Source of the DNA: Miltoncostaea sp050250915
Lineage (GTDB): Bacteria; Actinomycetota; Thermoleophilia; Miltoncostaeales; Miltoncostaeaceae
Assembly: GCA_050250915.1 (NCBI GenBank)
Contig: JBFWNT010000004.1
Location: 124,001 to 188,000, forward strand
Direction: 5' to 3'
Length of the DNA: 64,000 nucleotides
Part shown: in pieces, positions 16,832-25,357 of the stretch
Layout of the letters: every line of letters begins with the position of its first letter
How positions within the stretch are numbered: position 1 is the stretch's first letter
Program-made: the position numbers and the translations under genes
Notes under the pieces: generated by a model
What the model saw: the letters and a program-made list of their open reading frames with translations, nothing else
What the model was told of the DNA's origin: nothing
Databases searched by the model: none

Positions 16832-18215
16832 GGTCGCCCATCATGGACCAGGCGGGCCGCCGGGCATAGTCCCGGGCGGCCCCGGTGACAGACCGGCTGA
16901 CGGTGAGCCGGTACGCCGCGGCGCTCCGCAGCCCCTGGACCTCCAGCGTGTAGACGCCGTTCTCGGGGGCCACCGCGGTCAGGGACTCGTCGATGCCGGG
17001 CCGCAGGGAGGCGGCCACCAGCCAGCTGCGCGCGAACGTCGACCCGCGGCGCGTTGCGGGGGTCCCGGGCCGCCAGAGGGCCAGGTCCAGGTCGGCGGTG
17101 CTCGGCTCCAGGGGAGCGAGCTGGGCGGTGACGCGCTCGCCGGCGCGGAGCACCACGCGGAAGCCGTCGCGGGGGTCGCTGTACGAGCCGGTGCGCCCCG
17201 TCACGGCCGCCGACGTGGCCGACGCGCCCAGCAGCACCCGCGTGCGCGCCGCCTGGGCGGTGTCGTCGTTCGGCTCGGGGTCCTCCGGCGGCGGGGGCGC
17301 GGCGGCCAGGGCGGCCTCCAGGTCGAGCGCGCCGGCGCCGCTGGCGCTGTCGACGCCGCCGGGCGGCACGTCGCGGGCGGTCGACTCCAGCAGCGTGCGC
17401 ACCCGCTGCGCCGAGAGCCCGGGGCGCGCCGCGATCACGCGGGCGGCGGCGCCGGCGACGACGGCGGCGGACATGGACGTCCCCGTGCGCGGGACCAGCC
17501 GCGCGGTGCCGCCGACGTCGTTGGAGAACACCCGCTCGCCGGGCGCGGCGATCGACACCTGGTCGCCGCGCTCCGACAGGGGCATCACCCGCCCGTCGCG
17601 CCCGAGGGCGGCGACGGTCATCACGTGCCGGTACGCGCCCGGGTACTCCGGCGGGCCGGGCCGGCCGCCCGTGTTGCCGACGGGCACGACCACCAGGACC
17701 CCGCGCCGGACGGCGGCGTCGATGGCGTCCTGCTCCAGCTGCGAGAAGCCCTCGCCACCGAACGAGATGTTCACCACGCGGGCGCCCCGGGCGGTGGCGT
17801 ACCGGATGCCGCGCACCAGGGCCGAGGTGGTCGCCCGCCCGGAGGCGTCGGCGATCGTGACCGGCAGGATCCGGGCGCTCGAGACGCCGGCGCCGCCGAT
17901 CCCGTTGCCGGTGGTGGCGGCCACGATGCCCGCGACGTGGGTCCCGTGGCCGGAGGCGTCCACGAGCGGGTCCATCCCCGGCACGAACGAGCGGGCCTGG
18001 GCGGTGAGCACCGCGTCCCGCAGGTCCGGGTCGGACGCGTCCACGCCGGTGTCGAGCACCGCCACGATGGGGCGGCGGCCGGTCGCCTCCGGGGGCGTCC
18101 AGCGGATCTGGGCGAGGAATCCCTGCCGCCGCGACAGGGGGTCGGCGGAGGCGGCGGGCACCGCCGCGCGGATCGCGGGCGGTGGGAGGGGCGGCGGCTG
18201 TGCGGCCGGGGTCAC
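16713..18215 (-). CDS. S8 family serine peptidase (subtilase)
   Basis: The 500-residue protein has the full subtilisin triad: Asp in VAVLDTGVDASD, His in GHGTHVAGI and Ser in GTSMSAAVVAG. The oxyanion Asn is in VPVGNTGGR. A C-terminal beta-sandwich follows (roughly residues 310-460, starting at DPEPNDDTAQAA), of the pre-peptidase type seen in secreted subtilases. The GTG start overlaps the upstream stop as GTGA and leaves no signal peptide, which is odd for such an enzyme. The last 40 residues lie in DNA that also encodes the ppk1 N-terminus. Confidence 0.88.
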   Translation of the reverse strand: MTPAAQPPPLPPPAIRAAVPAASADPLSRRQGFLAQIRWTPPEATGRRPIVAVLDTGVDASDPDLRDAVLTAQARSFVPGMDPLVDASGHGTHVAGIVAATTGNGIGGAGVSSARILPVTIADASGRATTSALVRGIRYATARGARVVNISFGGEGFSQLEQDAIDAAVRRGVLVVVPVGNTGGRPGPPEYPGAYRHVMTVAALGRDGRVMPLSERGDQVSIAAPGERVFSNDVGGTARLVPRTGTSMSAAVVAGAAARVIAARPGLSAQRVRTLLESTARDVPPGGVDSASGAGALDLEAALAAAPPPPEDPEPNDDTAQAARTRVLLGASATSAAVTGRTGSYSDPRDGFRVVLRAGERVTAQLAPLEPSTADLDLALWRPGTPATRRGSTFARSWLVAASLRPGIDESLTAVAPENGVYTLEVQGLRSAAAYRLTVSRSVTGAARDYARRPAWSMMGDHGDHEGGNPDAGPLGSGPLHQPRALLARLQRARAGAGAR

Positions 18216-18583
18216 ACCCGCCAGCGCGCGGCCACCACGACGAGGGCCACGATCAGGAGCACGCCCACGGCGAGCGCCGCGACCAGCGATGCGGTGACCA
18301 CCAGGGGGATCACGACCACGATGCCCTGGGCGATCGCGATGATCCACAGCAGGTCGCGGAACAGCGACGGCCGCAGGCGGGTGGCGCCGAACACGCTGAC
18401 CACCAGCAGGGCGACGGCCAGGGCGGCCATGAGCAGGGCGCTGGGACGCCAGATGATGAAGGCCAGCACCTCGATCAGGGCCAGGATGCCGGAGAGCATG
18501 ATCCGGCGGCTGCGGAGCCAGCGGCGGGCCCTGTCGGTGGGTGTGGTCGGCCCGGCCTCGATGATCAGCGGTGGTTCGGCCAC
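18212..18583 (-). CDS. Small multi-helix membrane protein
   Basis: The 123-residue product begins at a GTG placed 6 nt after a TACACT box. After a charged N-terminus (about 25 residues) it has four closely packed hydrophobic helices. Its stop overlaps the subtilase start as GTGA, so the two are probably translated together. It may anchor or partner the subtilase, but this is inferred from position only. Confidence 0.75.
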   Translation of the reverse strand: MAEPPLIIEAGPTTPTDRARRWLRSRRIMLSGILALIEVLAFIIWRPSALLMAALAVALLVVSVFGATRLRPSLFRDLLWIIAIAQGIVVVIPLVVTASLVAALAVGVLLIVALVVVAARWRV

Positions 18584-18589
18584 ACGCCG

Positions 18590-18595
18590 AGTGTA
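18590..18595 (-). promoter_or_regulatory. Leaderless-type -10 box before the small membrane protein
   Basis: On the minus strand TACACT ends 6 nt before the GTG at 18583. It lies just past the strong hairpin that closes the upstream gene. Confidence 0.5.
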
Positions 18596-18601
18596 GCGGG
18601 G

Positions 18602-18632
18602 GTCCCGGGCCGCGCACTCCGCGGCCCGGGAC
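18602..18632 (-). terminator. Long perfect hairpin after the DUF4394 gene
   Basis: A 13-bp perfect GC-rich stem (GTCCCGGGCCGCG and its complement) encloses a 5-nt loop, 13 nt beyond the stop of the DUF4394 gene. There is no T run, as is usual in very GC-rich actinobacteria, so it is a probable terminator without a classical tail. Confidence 0.65.
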
Positions 18633-18645
18633 TCCTCACCTCCCG

Positions 18646-19755
18646 CTAACCGATGCGCACGCGGACCGCCGCCGCCGTCCGCGCGCCGGCGTCGTCTGTC
18701 ACCCGCACCGCGAGCGACCGCACGCCGGCCGGGAAGCCGCGGCGCAGGTACGTGCCCGTCGCGTCGTCGTACATCCCGTCGCCGTCGGTGTCCCACTCGA
18801 CCTTCGCGATCGCGCCGTCGGGGTCGGCGGCCCATGCGATGTACGACGCGCGCTGGTTGGCCTTCGGGGCCACCGTCGTGGGGACGATCGTCACGTTGGG
18901 GGGCACGTTGCCCCTCGGCCCCGCCAGCTCCTGCCGGGCGGCGATGCCGGTGATCACGACGCGCGGCGCGCCCTTCTGGCGCAGCAGGCTGCCGGTGCCG
19001 ATCGGGCCGAGCTCGGTCATCCTCCCCGTCGCGATGTCGAGCCGGTAGAGGCGCGACCCCTGGTCGCCGGCCCTCACCGTGGCGACGTACCCGAGGTTGC
19101 CGGCGCCGGCGATGTCGAACGACGTCGCGTCGCCCACGTCGACGCCGAGCGGCTTCGGGTCGGCGAGCGTCCCGGCGTTCGGCGGGTTCTGCACCAGCAA
19201 CTGGTCCGACGCCGCGTCGATCGCGTAGAGCGTGGTCGTCGCGGGCCGCGTCGCCGTGAGCGCCGAGTTGGTGTAGGCGCTCGCCACGACGGTCGGGTCG
19301 CCGGGGTTCAGGGCCCCGTCGGGGCTGCCGGCGCCGTGGTTGCCGGTCGCGAACGCGATGCGGTAGTTGCCGTTCGCGTCGCTGGTGATCCGCAGCGCGT
19401 CGGGCACCGGGTTCACGTCCACGCCGAACGACGTGCCCGTGAGGCCCGGCGCGAACCCGTTGCCGACCGGCGTGGCCGCGCCGGTGCCCGGGTCCAGCGT
19501 GTAGACGACGCTGTTGCCGCCCACCCCGACGAGGTCGCCGGTCGCGGGCCGGATGTCGATGCCCACCAGCGAGACCCCCGCCGGCAGGCCGGTGATCGCG
19601 ACCGTGTCGAGGACGACCCCCGGCGTCCGGGAGTCCAGCCGATGCAGGTTGCCGGCGGAGTCGGTGGCGTAGATGTCGCGTGCCTGCGCGGCGGCGGGGG
19701 CGGCGACGGCGAGGGCGGCGGCGAGGGCGAGGGCGCGACGGGTGCGTCCGGGCAT
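18646..19755 (-). CDS. Secreted DUF4394-type protein with C-terminal PKD-like domain
   Basis: The 369-residue protein begins with a signal peptide (cleavage near AAAQA, residue 24). About 260 residues follow with the DUF4394 pattern of alternating LVGIDIRPATGDLVGVG, FGVDVNPVPDALRI and NLGYVATV strands, which predicts a beta-propeller. The last 80 residues, with WDTDGDGMYDDATGTY, look like a PKD-type beta sandwich with a calcium-binding style loop. GGAGGA lies 6 nt before the ATG. The function of DUF4394 is unknown. Confidence 0.85.
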   Translation of the reverse strand: MPGRTRRALALAAALAVAAPAAAQARDIYATDSAGNLHRLDSRTPGVVLDTVAITGLPAGVSLVGIDIRPATGDLVGVGGNSVVYTLDPGTGAATPVGNGFAPGLTGTSFGVDVNPVPDALRITSDANGNYRIAFATGNHGAGSPDGALNPGDPTVVASAYTNSALTATRPATTTLYAIDAASDQLLVQNPPNAGTLADPKPLGVDVGDATSFDIAGAGNLGYVATVRAGDQGSRLYRLDIATGRMTELGPIGTGSLLRQKGAPRVVITGIAARQELAGPRGNVPPNVTIVPTTVAPKANQRASYIAWAADPDGAIAKVEWDTDGDGMYDDATGTYLRRGFPAGVRSLAVRVTDDAGARTAAAVRVRIG

Positions 19756-19861
19756 GTGGTCCTCCGGTTCGTGGGTGTCGCGGTGCCGTACCTGCGCCCG
19801 GCGTCCCCGGGTTCACCGCCGGGCCGGACCCGGTCGCCGGGGAACCTCCGCGCGGCGGGCG

Positions 19862-20458
19862 GTGAACCAGACCGCCCTCTCGCGCGTATGGCGTCGGGTG
19901 GCCGCCGACCCGTCCGACGCCGAGGAGGCCGCATGGCTGTCGGAGGCCCGCACCCCCGACGGGGTGCCGGGTGAGTCCTTCGTCGCGCTGTACCGCCGGT
20001 ACGAGGGGCGGGTCTACGGCCTGGGCCTGCGGATGCTCGGCCGCCGCGACCTGGCCGAGGAGCTGGTGCAGGAGACCTTCCTGCGGCTGTGGCGCTCGGC
20101 CGATGCGTTCGATCCGGAGCGGGGGCCGGCGCGCGTCTACGTCCTGGCCATCGCGCGGAGGACCGCGATCACGCTGTGGCGACGCGCGTCGCCACAGGAT
20201 CCCCTGCCCGGCGACGACCGCGACGGGGCCGTGGGCGACGGCATCGACGAGCTCCTGCTGGCCGTGGGGGTGCGCGACGCGATGCAGTCCCTCTCACCGG
20301 ACCACCGGAAGGTGCTGGAGCTCTGCGTGGAGCGTGACCTCAGCCAGGCCGAGGCGGCGCGGCGCCTGGGCGTGCCCGTCGGCACGGTGAAGTCGCGGAC
20401 GCACCACGCGCTGCGGGCGCTCGGCGCCGCGCTGGCGGAACGGGGGATCGATGGCTGA
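19862..20458 (+). CDS. ECF-type RNA polymerase sigma factor
   Basis: The 198-residue protein has sigma region 2 (FVALYRRYEGRVYGLGLRML, then DLAEELVQETFLRLWRSAD) and region 4 (LSPDHRKVLELCVERDLSQ, then GVPVGTVKSRTHHALRAL), with no regions 1.1 or 3. That is the layout of extracytoplasmic-function sigma factors. The GTG start is the first plausible one and leaves a 40-residue lead before region 2. It overlaps the following anti-sigma gene by 8 bp, the usual sign that the pair forms one switch. The stress sensed is unknown. Confidence 0.92.
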   Translation: MNQTALSRVWRRVAADPSDAEEAAWLSEARTPDGVPGESFVALYRRYEGRVYGLGLRMLGRRDLAEELVQETFLRLWRSADAFDPERGPARVYVLAIARRTAITLWRRASPQDPLPGDDRDGAVGDGIDELLLAVGVRDAMQSLSPDHRKVLELCVERDLSQAEAARRLGVPVGTVKSRTHHALRALGAALAERGIDG

Positions 20459-21047
20459 GCACGACGAGCTGCCCGAGGAGCTGCGCCGCGTGGCCGGCCT
20501 CGCCCGCCGGGCGGCCCCGCCGTTCGAGGTGCCGGCCGACCTGGAGGCGGCGACGTTCGCCCGCCTGCGCGAGGAGGCCGCCGGGGCCGGCCGGCGCCGT
20601 GCCGGAGCCCGCGCCGTCGCCGCGCTGGCGGCCGCCGCGGCGGCGGGCGCCCTGCTCGCGCTGGGGATCGCGTGCGGGGTGGGCGGGGGGGCCGACGGCG
20701 CGCTGGAGCTCGCGGGCGTGCTGCGCAGCGACGCCACCGCCGCGGTGGCCGGGAGCGTCGAGGTGCGCCGCACCGCGCTGGGCCGGGAGGTCCACCTTCG
20801 CTCCGACGACCTGCCGGTGCTCCCGGTGGGGCGCTTCTACGAGGTGTGGTTCGTCGCGCCCGACGACCGGCCCGGCGCGCCGCACCGGATCTCGGCCGGC
20901 ACCTTCCACCCGGACGCCCACGGCCACTCGGATCTGACGCTGCACGCGGCGGTCGACCCGGCGCGCTTCCCGGTGGTCAGCGTCACCGCAGAGGACGGCG
21001 CCGACGGACCGGGACCGGGCCGGGAGGTCGCGCGGCTCAGTCGGTGA
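20451..21047 (+). CDS. Membrane-anchored anti-sigma factor, RskA-like
   Basis: This 198-residue protein has a charged cytoplasmic N-terminus of about 50 residues, one membrane helix (about residues 51-75, Ala/Leu rich) and an extracellular beta domain. The beta domain contains LPVLPVGRFYEVWFVAPDDR and ISAGTFHPDAHGHSDLTL, matching the C-terminal domain of RskA-type anti-sigma factors. No zinc-binding HxxxCxxC motif is visible in the N-terminus. Overlap with the sigma gene supports a sigma/anti-sigma pair released by regulated proteolysis. The 3' end overlaps the convergent HD-GYP gene by 11 bp. Confidence 0.85.
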   Translation: MAEHDELPEELRRVAGLARRAAPPFEVPADLEAATFARLREEAAGAGRRRAGARAVAALAAAAAAGALLALGIACGVGGGADGALELAGVLRSDATAAVAGSVEVRRTALGREVHLRSDDLPVLPVGRFYEVWFVAPDDRPGAPHRISAGTFHPDAHGHSDLTLHAAVDPARFPVVSVTAEDGADGPGPGREVARLSR

Positions 21048-22548
21048 CGACCGGGGCGGGCCGGGCCTCGAGGTCGGCCGAGGCGCGGCGGTAGAGCCGC
21101 TCCACGTCGATCTCGGCGCACGCCCGCCGCCACTCCTCCACGAAGTCGGTGGGGTGGAGCATCTCCTCCACCTCGTCGACCCCCTCCAGCACGGCCAGGA
21201 GGGCCTCGGTCATGTGCGGGTCGTAGAGGATCCCCGCCTCCACGGCCAGCTCCTGGCGCGCCACCGGCGCGGACTTGCGTGCGCGGAAGGGGCGGGCCCC
21301 CGTCATGGCGTCGTACGAGTCGCAGAGGGCGACGAGGCGGCCGAGCGGCGGGATCTCCGTGCCGCGCAGGCCCAGCGGGTAGCCGCTGCCGTCCCAGCGC
21401 TCGTGGTGGCTGCGCACGCCGTCGACGGCGGCGGGCATCAGCCGCATGTGGGCCAGGATGTCGGCGCCCCAGCCGGCGTGCTGGTGGATGAGCTCCCACT
21501 CCTCGGGCGTCGGGCGCCCGGGCTTGCGGAGCACGTCGTCCGGCAGCCCCACCTTGCCGATGTCGTGCACAAGCCCGGTCAGGTGGGCCAGCGCCACGTC
21601 CTCCGCCGACCACCCCAGCTCGGCGGCCAGCAGCCGGCAGAGCCGGCCGACGGCCGCCGAATGGCGCGCCGTGTACCGGTCGCGCAGATCGACCATCCCC
21701 ACGAGCCCCGGCACGGTGCCGGCGGCGACGTCGGTCAGGCGGCTGGTCGCGGCGAGGGCGACGTCGCGCGCGCGGGCCGACTCGGCCATCGCCTCCTCGC
21801 GGGCGGCGACGGCGGCCTCGCGCTCGGCGACGGCCTCCTCGCGGGCGGCCAGCGCCTCGGCCATCTGGCGGGAGCGGGTGATGAGCACCAGCAGCATCCC
21901 CACGGCCACGGCGCCGATGCCCGCGGCGGCGGTCTTCACCGCGACGCCGTCCACGCCCTGCACCAGGTTCACGAAGGCGATGAGGATGGTGGAGCCGATC
22001 AGGTCGGCGCCCACCATCGGCTTCAGGCACCGCCGCCACACCGCCAGCGGGGGCTCGCCGTACTTCAGGGCGATCATCCCGCTCACCAGCAGGTGGTTGG
22101 CCGCGAAGAACGCGGCGGCGGCGGCCGCCGCCCCGAAGAACCAGCCGGCCTCGCCGGCGTCGCTCGGCAGGCCGAGCGCCCAGGCCCCGTGCGCCGTCCC
22201 CACGGCCGCGGCCGCCGCCAGGGCGACGCCGCCCGCGTTGGACAGCACCACCCACCGGCCGTAGGCCCGGTTGTCGATCGCGGCGAGCACGCCGCCCAGT
22301 GCGGGCGCCACCACCGGCGGGCACACGAGCACCGCCGCGAGGATCGGCAGGTGGTTCAGGCTGATGGCGCTGCGCTCGCTCGACTGCACCACGCGCGGGT
22401 GCAGGCACAGCAGGCCCGTCAGCACCACGGCGATCAGCGCCGGGTCGAGCTCCGGGACCTCCACGAGGCCGAGCGCGAGCACGGTTGCGGCGCCCGCGAC
22501 GGCCAGCGCGACGGCGTAGACGCGGTATCCCAGGGGCAAGGGCTGCAC
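21037..22548 (-). CDS. Membrane HD-GYP domain protein (putative cyclic-di-GMP phosphodiesterase)
   Basis: The 503-residue protein has about seven or eight membrane helices in residues 1-230. A repetitive Ala/Glu/Arg coiled coil follows at 232-270 (heptads around AAREEAVAEREAAVAAREE), and then an HD-GYP domain. Metal and signature residues are present: HLTGLVHDIGKVGLP, the helix HHERWDGSGYPLGLRGTEI and LCDSYDAMTG. Intact HD and GYP motifs suggest it can hydrolyse a cyclic dinucleotide, and the coiled coil may relay a membrane signal. The start is GTG, 7 nt after a TATCGT box. Confidence 0.9.
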   Translation of the reverse strand: MQPLPLGYRVYAVALAVAGAATVLALGLVEVPELDPALIAVVLTGLLCLHPRVVQSSERSAISLNHLPILAAVLVCPPVVAPALGGVLAAIDNRAYGRWVVLSNAGGVALAAAAAVGTAHGAWALGLPSDAGEAGWFFGAAAAAAAFFAANHLLVSGMIALKYGEPPLAVWRRCLKPMVGADLIGSTILIAFVNLVQGVDGVAVKTAAAGIGAVAVGMLLVLITRSRQMAEALAAREEAVAEREAAVAAREEAMAESARARDVALAATSRLTDVAAGTVPGLVGMVDLRDRYTARHSAAVGRLCRLLAAELGWSAEDVALAHLTGLVHDIGKVGLPDDVLRKPGRPTPEEWELIHQHAGWGADILAHMRLMPAAVDGVRSHHERWDGSGYPLGLRGTEIPPLGRLVALCDSYDAMTGARPFRARKSAPVARQELAVEAGILYDPHMTEALLAVLEGVDEVEEMLHPTDFVEEWRRACAEIDVERLYRRASADLEARPAPVVTD

Positions 22549-22555
22549 CGGGGCG

Positions 22556-22561
22556 ACGATA
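22556..22561 (-). promoter_or_regulatory. Leaderless-type -10 box before the HD-GYP gene
   Basis: On the minus strand TATCGT ends 7 nt before the GTG at 22548. Confidence 0.5.
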
Positions 22562-22634
22562 CCTTCGGTTCCATCCGAATCGCTACGCGCACGTCGGTCA
22601 GAAACGGCCCCCGTCCGGGGGGTTCGTGCGCCCG

Positions 22635-22657
22635 GGGCCCCCCGAACCGGGGGGCCC
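22635..22657 (-). terminator. GC-rich hairpin between the 26-residue peptide and the HD-GYP gene
   Basis: GGGCCCCCC and GGGGGGCCC form a perfect 9-bp stem around a 5-nt loop, flanked by further complementary bases (CGTGCG and CGCACG). It begins about 22 nt after the peptide stop and 74 nt before the HD-GYP box. It may end the peptide transcript. No T run is present. Confidence 0.5.
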
Positions 22658-22678
22658 GCACGAGCGCGGGGGGCGCGG

Positions 22679-22759
22679 TCAGCGCCCGTACACCGTCCCG
22701 CCGAGCGCGGCGAGGAGGGCGGTCAGGCTGGCGGCTGCGGCAAACAGGCGGACCTTCAT
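22679..22759 (-). CDS. 26-residue hydrophobic peptide with strong ribosome site
   Basis: An ATG preceded by GGAGGA at 6 nt opens a 26-codon frame ending in TGA. The peptide has a basic start (MKVR), a hydrophobic stretch of about 19 residues rich in Ala and Leu, and ends VYGR. It could be a one-helix membrane microprotein or a leader peptide, since a strong hairpin follows it. It is too short for homology to help, and I rely on the unusually good ribosome site. The remaining 200 bp up to ispE show no other gene. Confidence 0.45.
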   Translation of the reverse strand: MKVRLFAAAASLTALLAALGGTVYGR

Positions 22760-22954
22760 GGTGGATCCTCCGTCGGGTCGGGGGTCGGACCGTCCCGGAC
22801 CGCGGGACGGCCGGTCCGGTGCGCGGGATCCAAGCCGCCGGAATGCGGGCGTTCAACGGCATTTGCGCCACTCATTCGTGTCGAACTGGGGCGAAGTGCC
22901 AAAGCAACGAACCGGCACCGTCCGATATCCCCGATCGGGGGATCTGGCGATTCG

Positions 22955-23785
22955 TCAGCGCGAGGACGCGGGCGCCGCGACGGCCCGGAACCCCGGGGCG
23001 TCCAGCCGCTCGGCGGCCGCCTCGGCGGCCGTGCGATCCGGGAAGATCCCGGCCATGCAGGCGCCGCTGCCGCACAGCAGCACCGCGGGCGCGCCGGCGG
23101 CGCGGAGGGCCGCCTCGCGCTCGGCCAGCATGGGCGCCAGCGCCCGCGCGGCCGGCCACAGGTCGTTGCGCAGCCACCCCGCCAGCGCCGGCATGTCCGG
23201 GGGCGGGTCGTCGCCGGCGGCGGGGGGTGGCGGCGCGTCGTCGTCGAAGCGGGCGTAGACGGCGCCGGTGGAGAGCCCGGCCGCGGGCATGGTGAGCAGC
23301 GCCGCGAACCGGGGCGCCCGGGCGGGCGTGAGCACCTCGCCGCGCCCCTCCGCCCACTGGGCGCCGCCGCGGACGAAGAACGGCACGTCCGAACCCACGC
23401 GGGCGGCGATCCGCTCCAGCCGCGCCGGTCCGAGGCCCAGACCCAGCAGGCGGTCGGCGCCGACCAGGACGGCGGCGGCGTCGCTCGACCCGCCGCCGAG
23501 GCCGGCCTGCGCCGGGATCGCCTTGGCGATCTCCACCCGCAGCGTCACGGGCCGGCCGACCTCCCGCTCCAGCTCGTCGAGCGCCGTCCACGCCAGGTTG
23601 GCGGGCCCCTCGATGCCCTCGCACGCCACCGCGCGCTCGGGCGCGGTCTCGATCCGCACGCGATCGCGCGGGGCGTCGAGGGCCACCATCAGGCTGCGCA
23701 GCGGGTGGTAGCCGTCGGGCCGGCGGGCGCCCACCAGCAGGCGCAGGTTGAGCTTGGCGGGCGCCTCGATGGTCAGGCCGGCCAC
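22955..23785 (-). CDS. ispE: 4-diphosphocytidyl-2-C-methyl-D-erythritol kinase
   Basis: This 276-residue GHMP kinase phosphorylates CDP-methylerythritol, the fourth step of the MEP isoprenoid pathway. It shows APAKLNLRLLVGARRPDGYH at the N-terminus, the ATP loop IPAQAGLGGGSSDAAAVL and the C-terminal GSGACMAGIF. The GTG start at 23785 overlaps the end of rsmA by 13 bp; a CTG nine bases later is the only nearer alternative. The metG-tatD-rsmA-ispE order is the conserved actinobacterial arrangement. Confidence 0.95.
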   Translation of the reverse strand: MAGLTIEAPAKLNLRLLVGARRPDGYHPLRSLMVALDAPRDRVRIETAPERAVACEGIEGPANLAWTALDELEREVGRPVTLRVEIAKAIPAQAGLGGGSSDAAAVLVGADRLLGLGLGPARLERIAARVGSDVPFFVRGGAQWAEGRGEVLTPARAPRFAALLTMPAAGLSTGAVYARFDDDAPPPPAAGDDPPPDMPALAGWLRNDLWPAARALAPMLAEREAALRAAGAPAVLLCGSGACMAGIFPDRTAAEAAAERLDAPGFRAVAAPASSR

Positions 23786-24579
23786 AGCGTCTCCCGCGCA
23801 AGGGCGGCGTAGGCGGGCGGAGGGACGGCCTCGGGCCGCACGGCGGGGGGCAGCCCGGCGCGGGCCAGCGCGTCGGCGACCCGGGCGCGGTCGGCGCCGG
23901 CCCCCGCCAGCGCGTTGACCAGGGTCTTGCGCCGCGCCGAGAACGCGGCGCGCACCACGGCCCGCACCTCGGGCGCCGGGCCGGGCGCCACGCGCCGCAG
24001 GGCGACCAGCGCCGAGTCGACGCGGGGGCGGGGCGCGAACACCTCGCGGCCCACGGCGCGGCGGAACGTGGCCTCGGCCGTGAGCTGGATCAGCACCGAC
24101 GGCGCGCCGTACAGCCGTGAGCCGGGGCCGGCGAGCCAGCGGTCGACCACCTCGCGCTGGGCCATCACGCACCAGCGCTCGACGCCCGGGAGCGACCAGA
24201 GGCTCTCGGCCACGAGCGGGGTGGCGATCGCGTACGGCAGGTTCGCGACCAGGGCCGTGGGCGGCGGGTCCAGGGCGCCGAGGTCGAGCTTCATCGCGTC
24301 GCCCCAGTGGACGCGGACGTCCCCCGCCCCCGCGATCGCGTCACGGAGGGCCGCCTCCAGGCGCCGGTCCATCTCGATGGCGTGGACGGTGCGGGCGGCG
24401 CGCGCGAGGGCCGCGGTCAGGACGCCGAGCCCCGCCCCCACCTCGAGCACGACGTCGTCGGGGCCGACGCCCGCCTGGCGCACCGCCAGGTCGACCAGGT
24501 TCTCGTCCAGCAGGAAGTGCTGGCCCAGGTCGGTGTCCGGCCGCAGCCCGTGGGCCGCCAGCAGGCGCATGACGCCCAC
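23773..24579 (-). CDS. rsmA: 16S rRNA (adenine1518/1519-N6) dimethyltransferase
   Basis: The 268-residue enzyme dimethylates two adjacent adenines near the 3' end of 16S rRNA during small-subunit maturation. Motifs are LGQHFLLDENLV, the SAM-binding VLEVGAGLGVLT and the catalytic NLPYAIATPL. The start may be GTG 24579 or ATG 24570, with no decisive ribosome site. It sits between tatD and ispE. Confidence 0.94.
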   Translation of the reverse strand: MGVMRLLAAHGLRPDTDLGQHFLLDENLVDLAVRQAGVGPDDVVLEVGAGLGVLTAALARAARTVHAIEMDRRLEAALRDAIAGAGDVRVHWGDAMKLDLGALDPPPTALVANLPYAIATPLVAESLWSLPGVERWCVMAQREVVDRWLAGPGSRLYGAPSVLIQLTAEATFRRAVGREVFAPRPRVDSALVALRRVAPGPAPEVRAVVRAAFSARRKTLVNALAGAGADRARVADALARAGLPPAVRPEAVPPPAYAALARETLWPA

Positions 24580-24607
24580 CCGCCCGGGCGGCCGCCCGGA
24601 CCCGGGG

Positions 24608-25357
24608 TCACCAGCCGAAGACGCGGGCGGCGTTTCGGGTGGTGAGGGCGTCGAGCTCCGCCTCCGTGACGCCGCGCAGGCCGGCGATGAAGCGCAGCGT
24701 GTGCGCCACGTTCGCCGGCGTGTTCGGCCGGCCGCGCCGCGGCACGGGCGCGAGGTAGGGGCTGTCGGTCTCGACCAGCAGCAGGTCGCCGGGCACGTCG
24801 CGGGCGGCGGCGTGGAGCGCCTCCGACTTCGGGAACGTCGTCTGCCCGGCGAAGCTGGTCATGTAGCCGCGGTCCACCACCTCGTCCAGGTGCTCCGGGA
24901 TCGAGAAGCAGTGGAGGATCACCGGGTGGTTCCCGGCCTCGGCGGCCAGCACGTCGAGGGTCTCGCGGGCGGCGTCACGGGTGTGCACCACCACCGGCAG
25001 GCCGGCCTCGCGGGCGATGCCGATCTGCGACGCGAACGCGCGGCGCTGATTCCCGGGGGCGGCGTTGGGGCGGTGGTGGTCCAGGCCGCACTCGCCGATC
25101 GCCACCACGGCCGGGTGGGCCGCGAGGCGCCGGATCCACGCCTCGTCGTCCGGGCCGTACCCGTCGGCGTCGTAGGGGTGGACGCCCACGGCGGCGCGCA
25201 CCATGTCGTGCTGCTCCGCCAGCGCCACGGCGCGCTCGCTCGACTCCAGGCCGACACCGATCGTCACGACGCGCTCCACCCCCGCGTCGCGGGCCTCCGC
25301 CAGCACCGCGCCCGGCTCGCCCTCGCAGGAGTCGAGGTGGGCGTGCGTGTCGACTAC
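24608..25357 (-). CDS. tatD: TatD-family metal-dependent hydrolase with apparent GTA start
   Basis: The 249-residue TIM-barrel nuclease/hydrolase has its metal ligands: VDTHAHLD (HxH), GECGLDHH, VVHTRDA, LHCFS and VETDSPYLAP. The HxH motif begins two residues after the expected start, yet no ATG, GTG or TTG lies near. The only fitting codon is GTA at 25357-25355, overlapping the metG stop as GTAG. The first standard start downstream would remove the HxH metal site. This mirrors the phosphatase gene at 9544-10044. The enzyme is probably a 3'-5' DNA exonuclease by family. Confidence 0.9.
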   Translation of the reverse strand, partial: VVDTHAHLDSCEGEPGAVLAEARDAGVERVVTIGVGLESSERAVALAEQHDMVRAAVGVHPYDADGYGPDDEAWIRRLAAHPAVVAIGECGLDHHRPNAAPGNQRRAFASQIGIAREAGLPVVVHTRDAARETLDVLAAEAGNHPVILHCFSIPEHLDEVVDRGYMTSFAGQTTFPKSEALHAAARDVPGDLLLVETDSPYLAPVPRRGRPNTPANVAHTLRFIAGLRGVTEAELDALTTRNAARVFGW

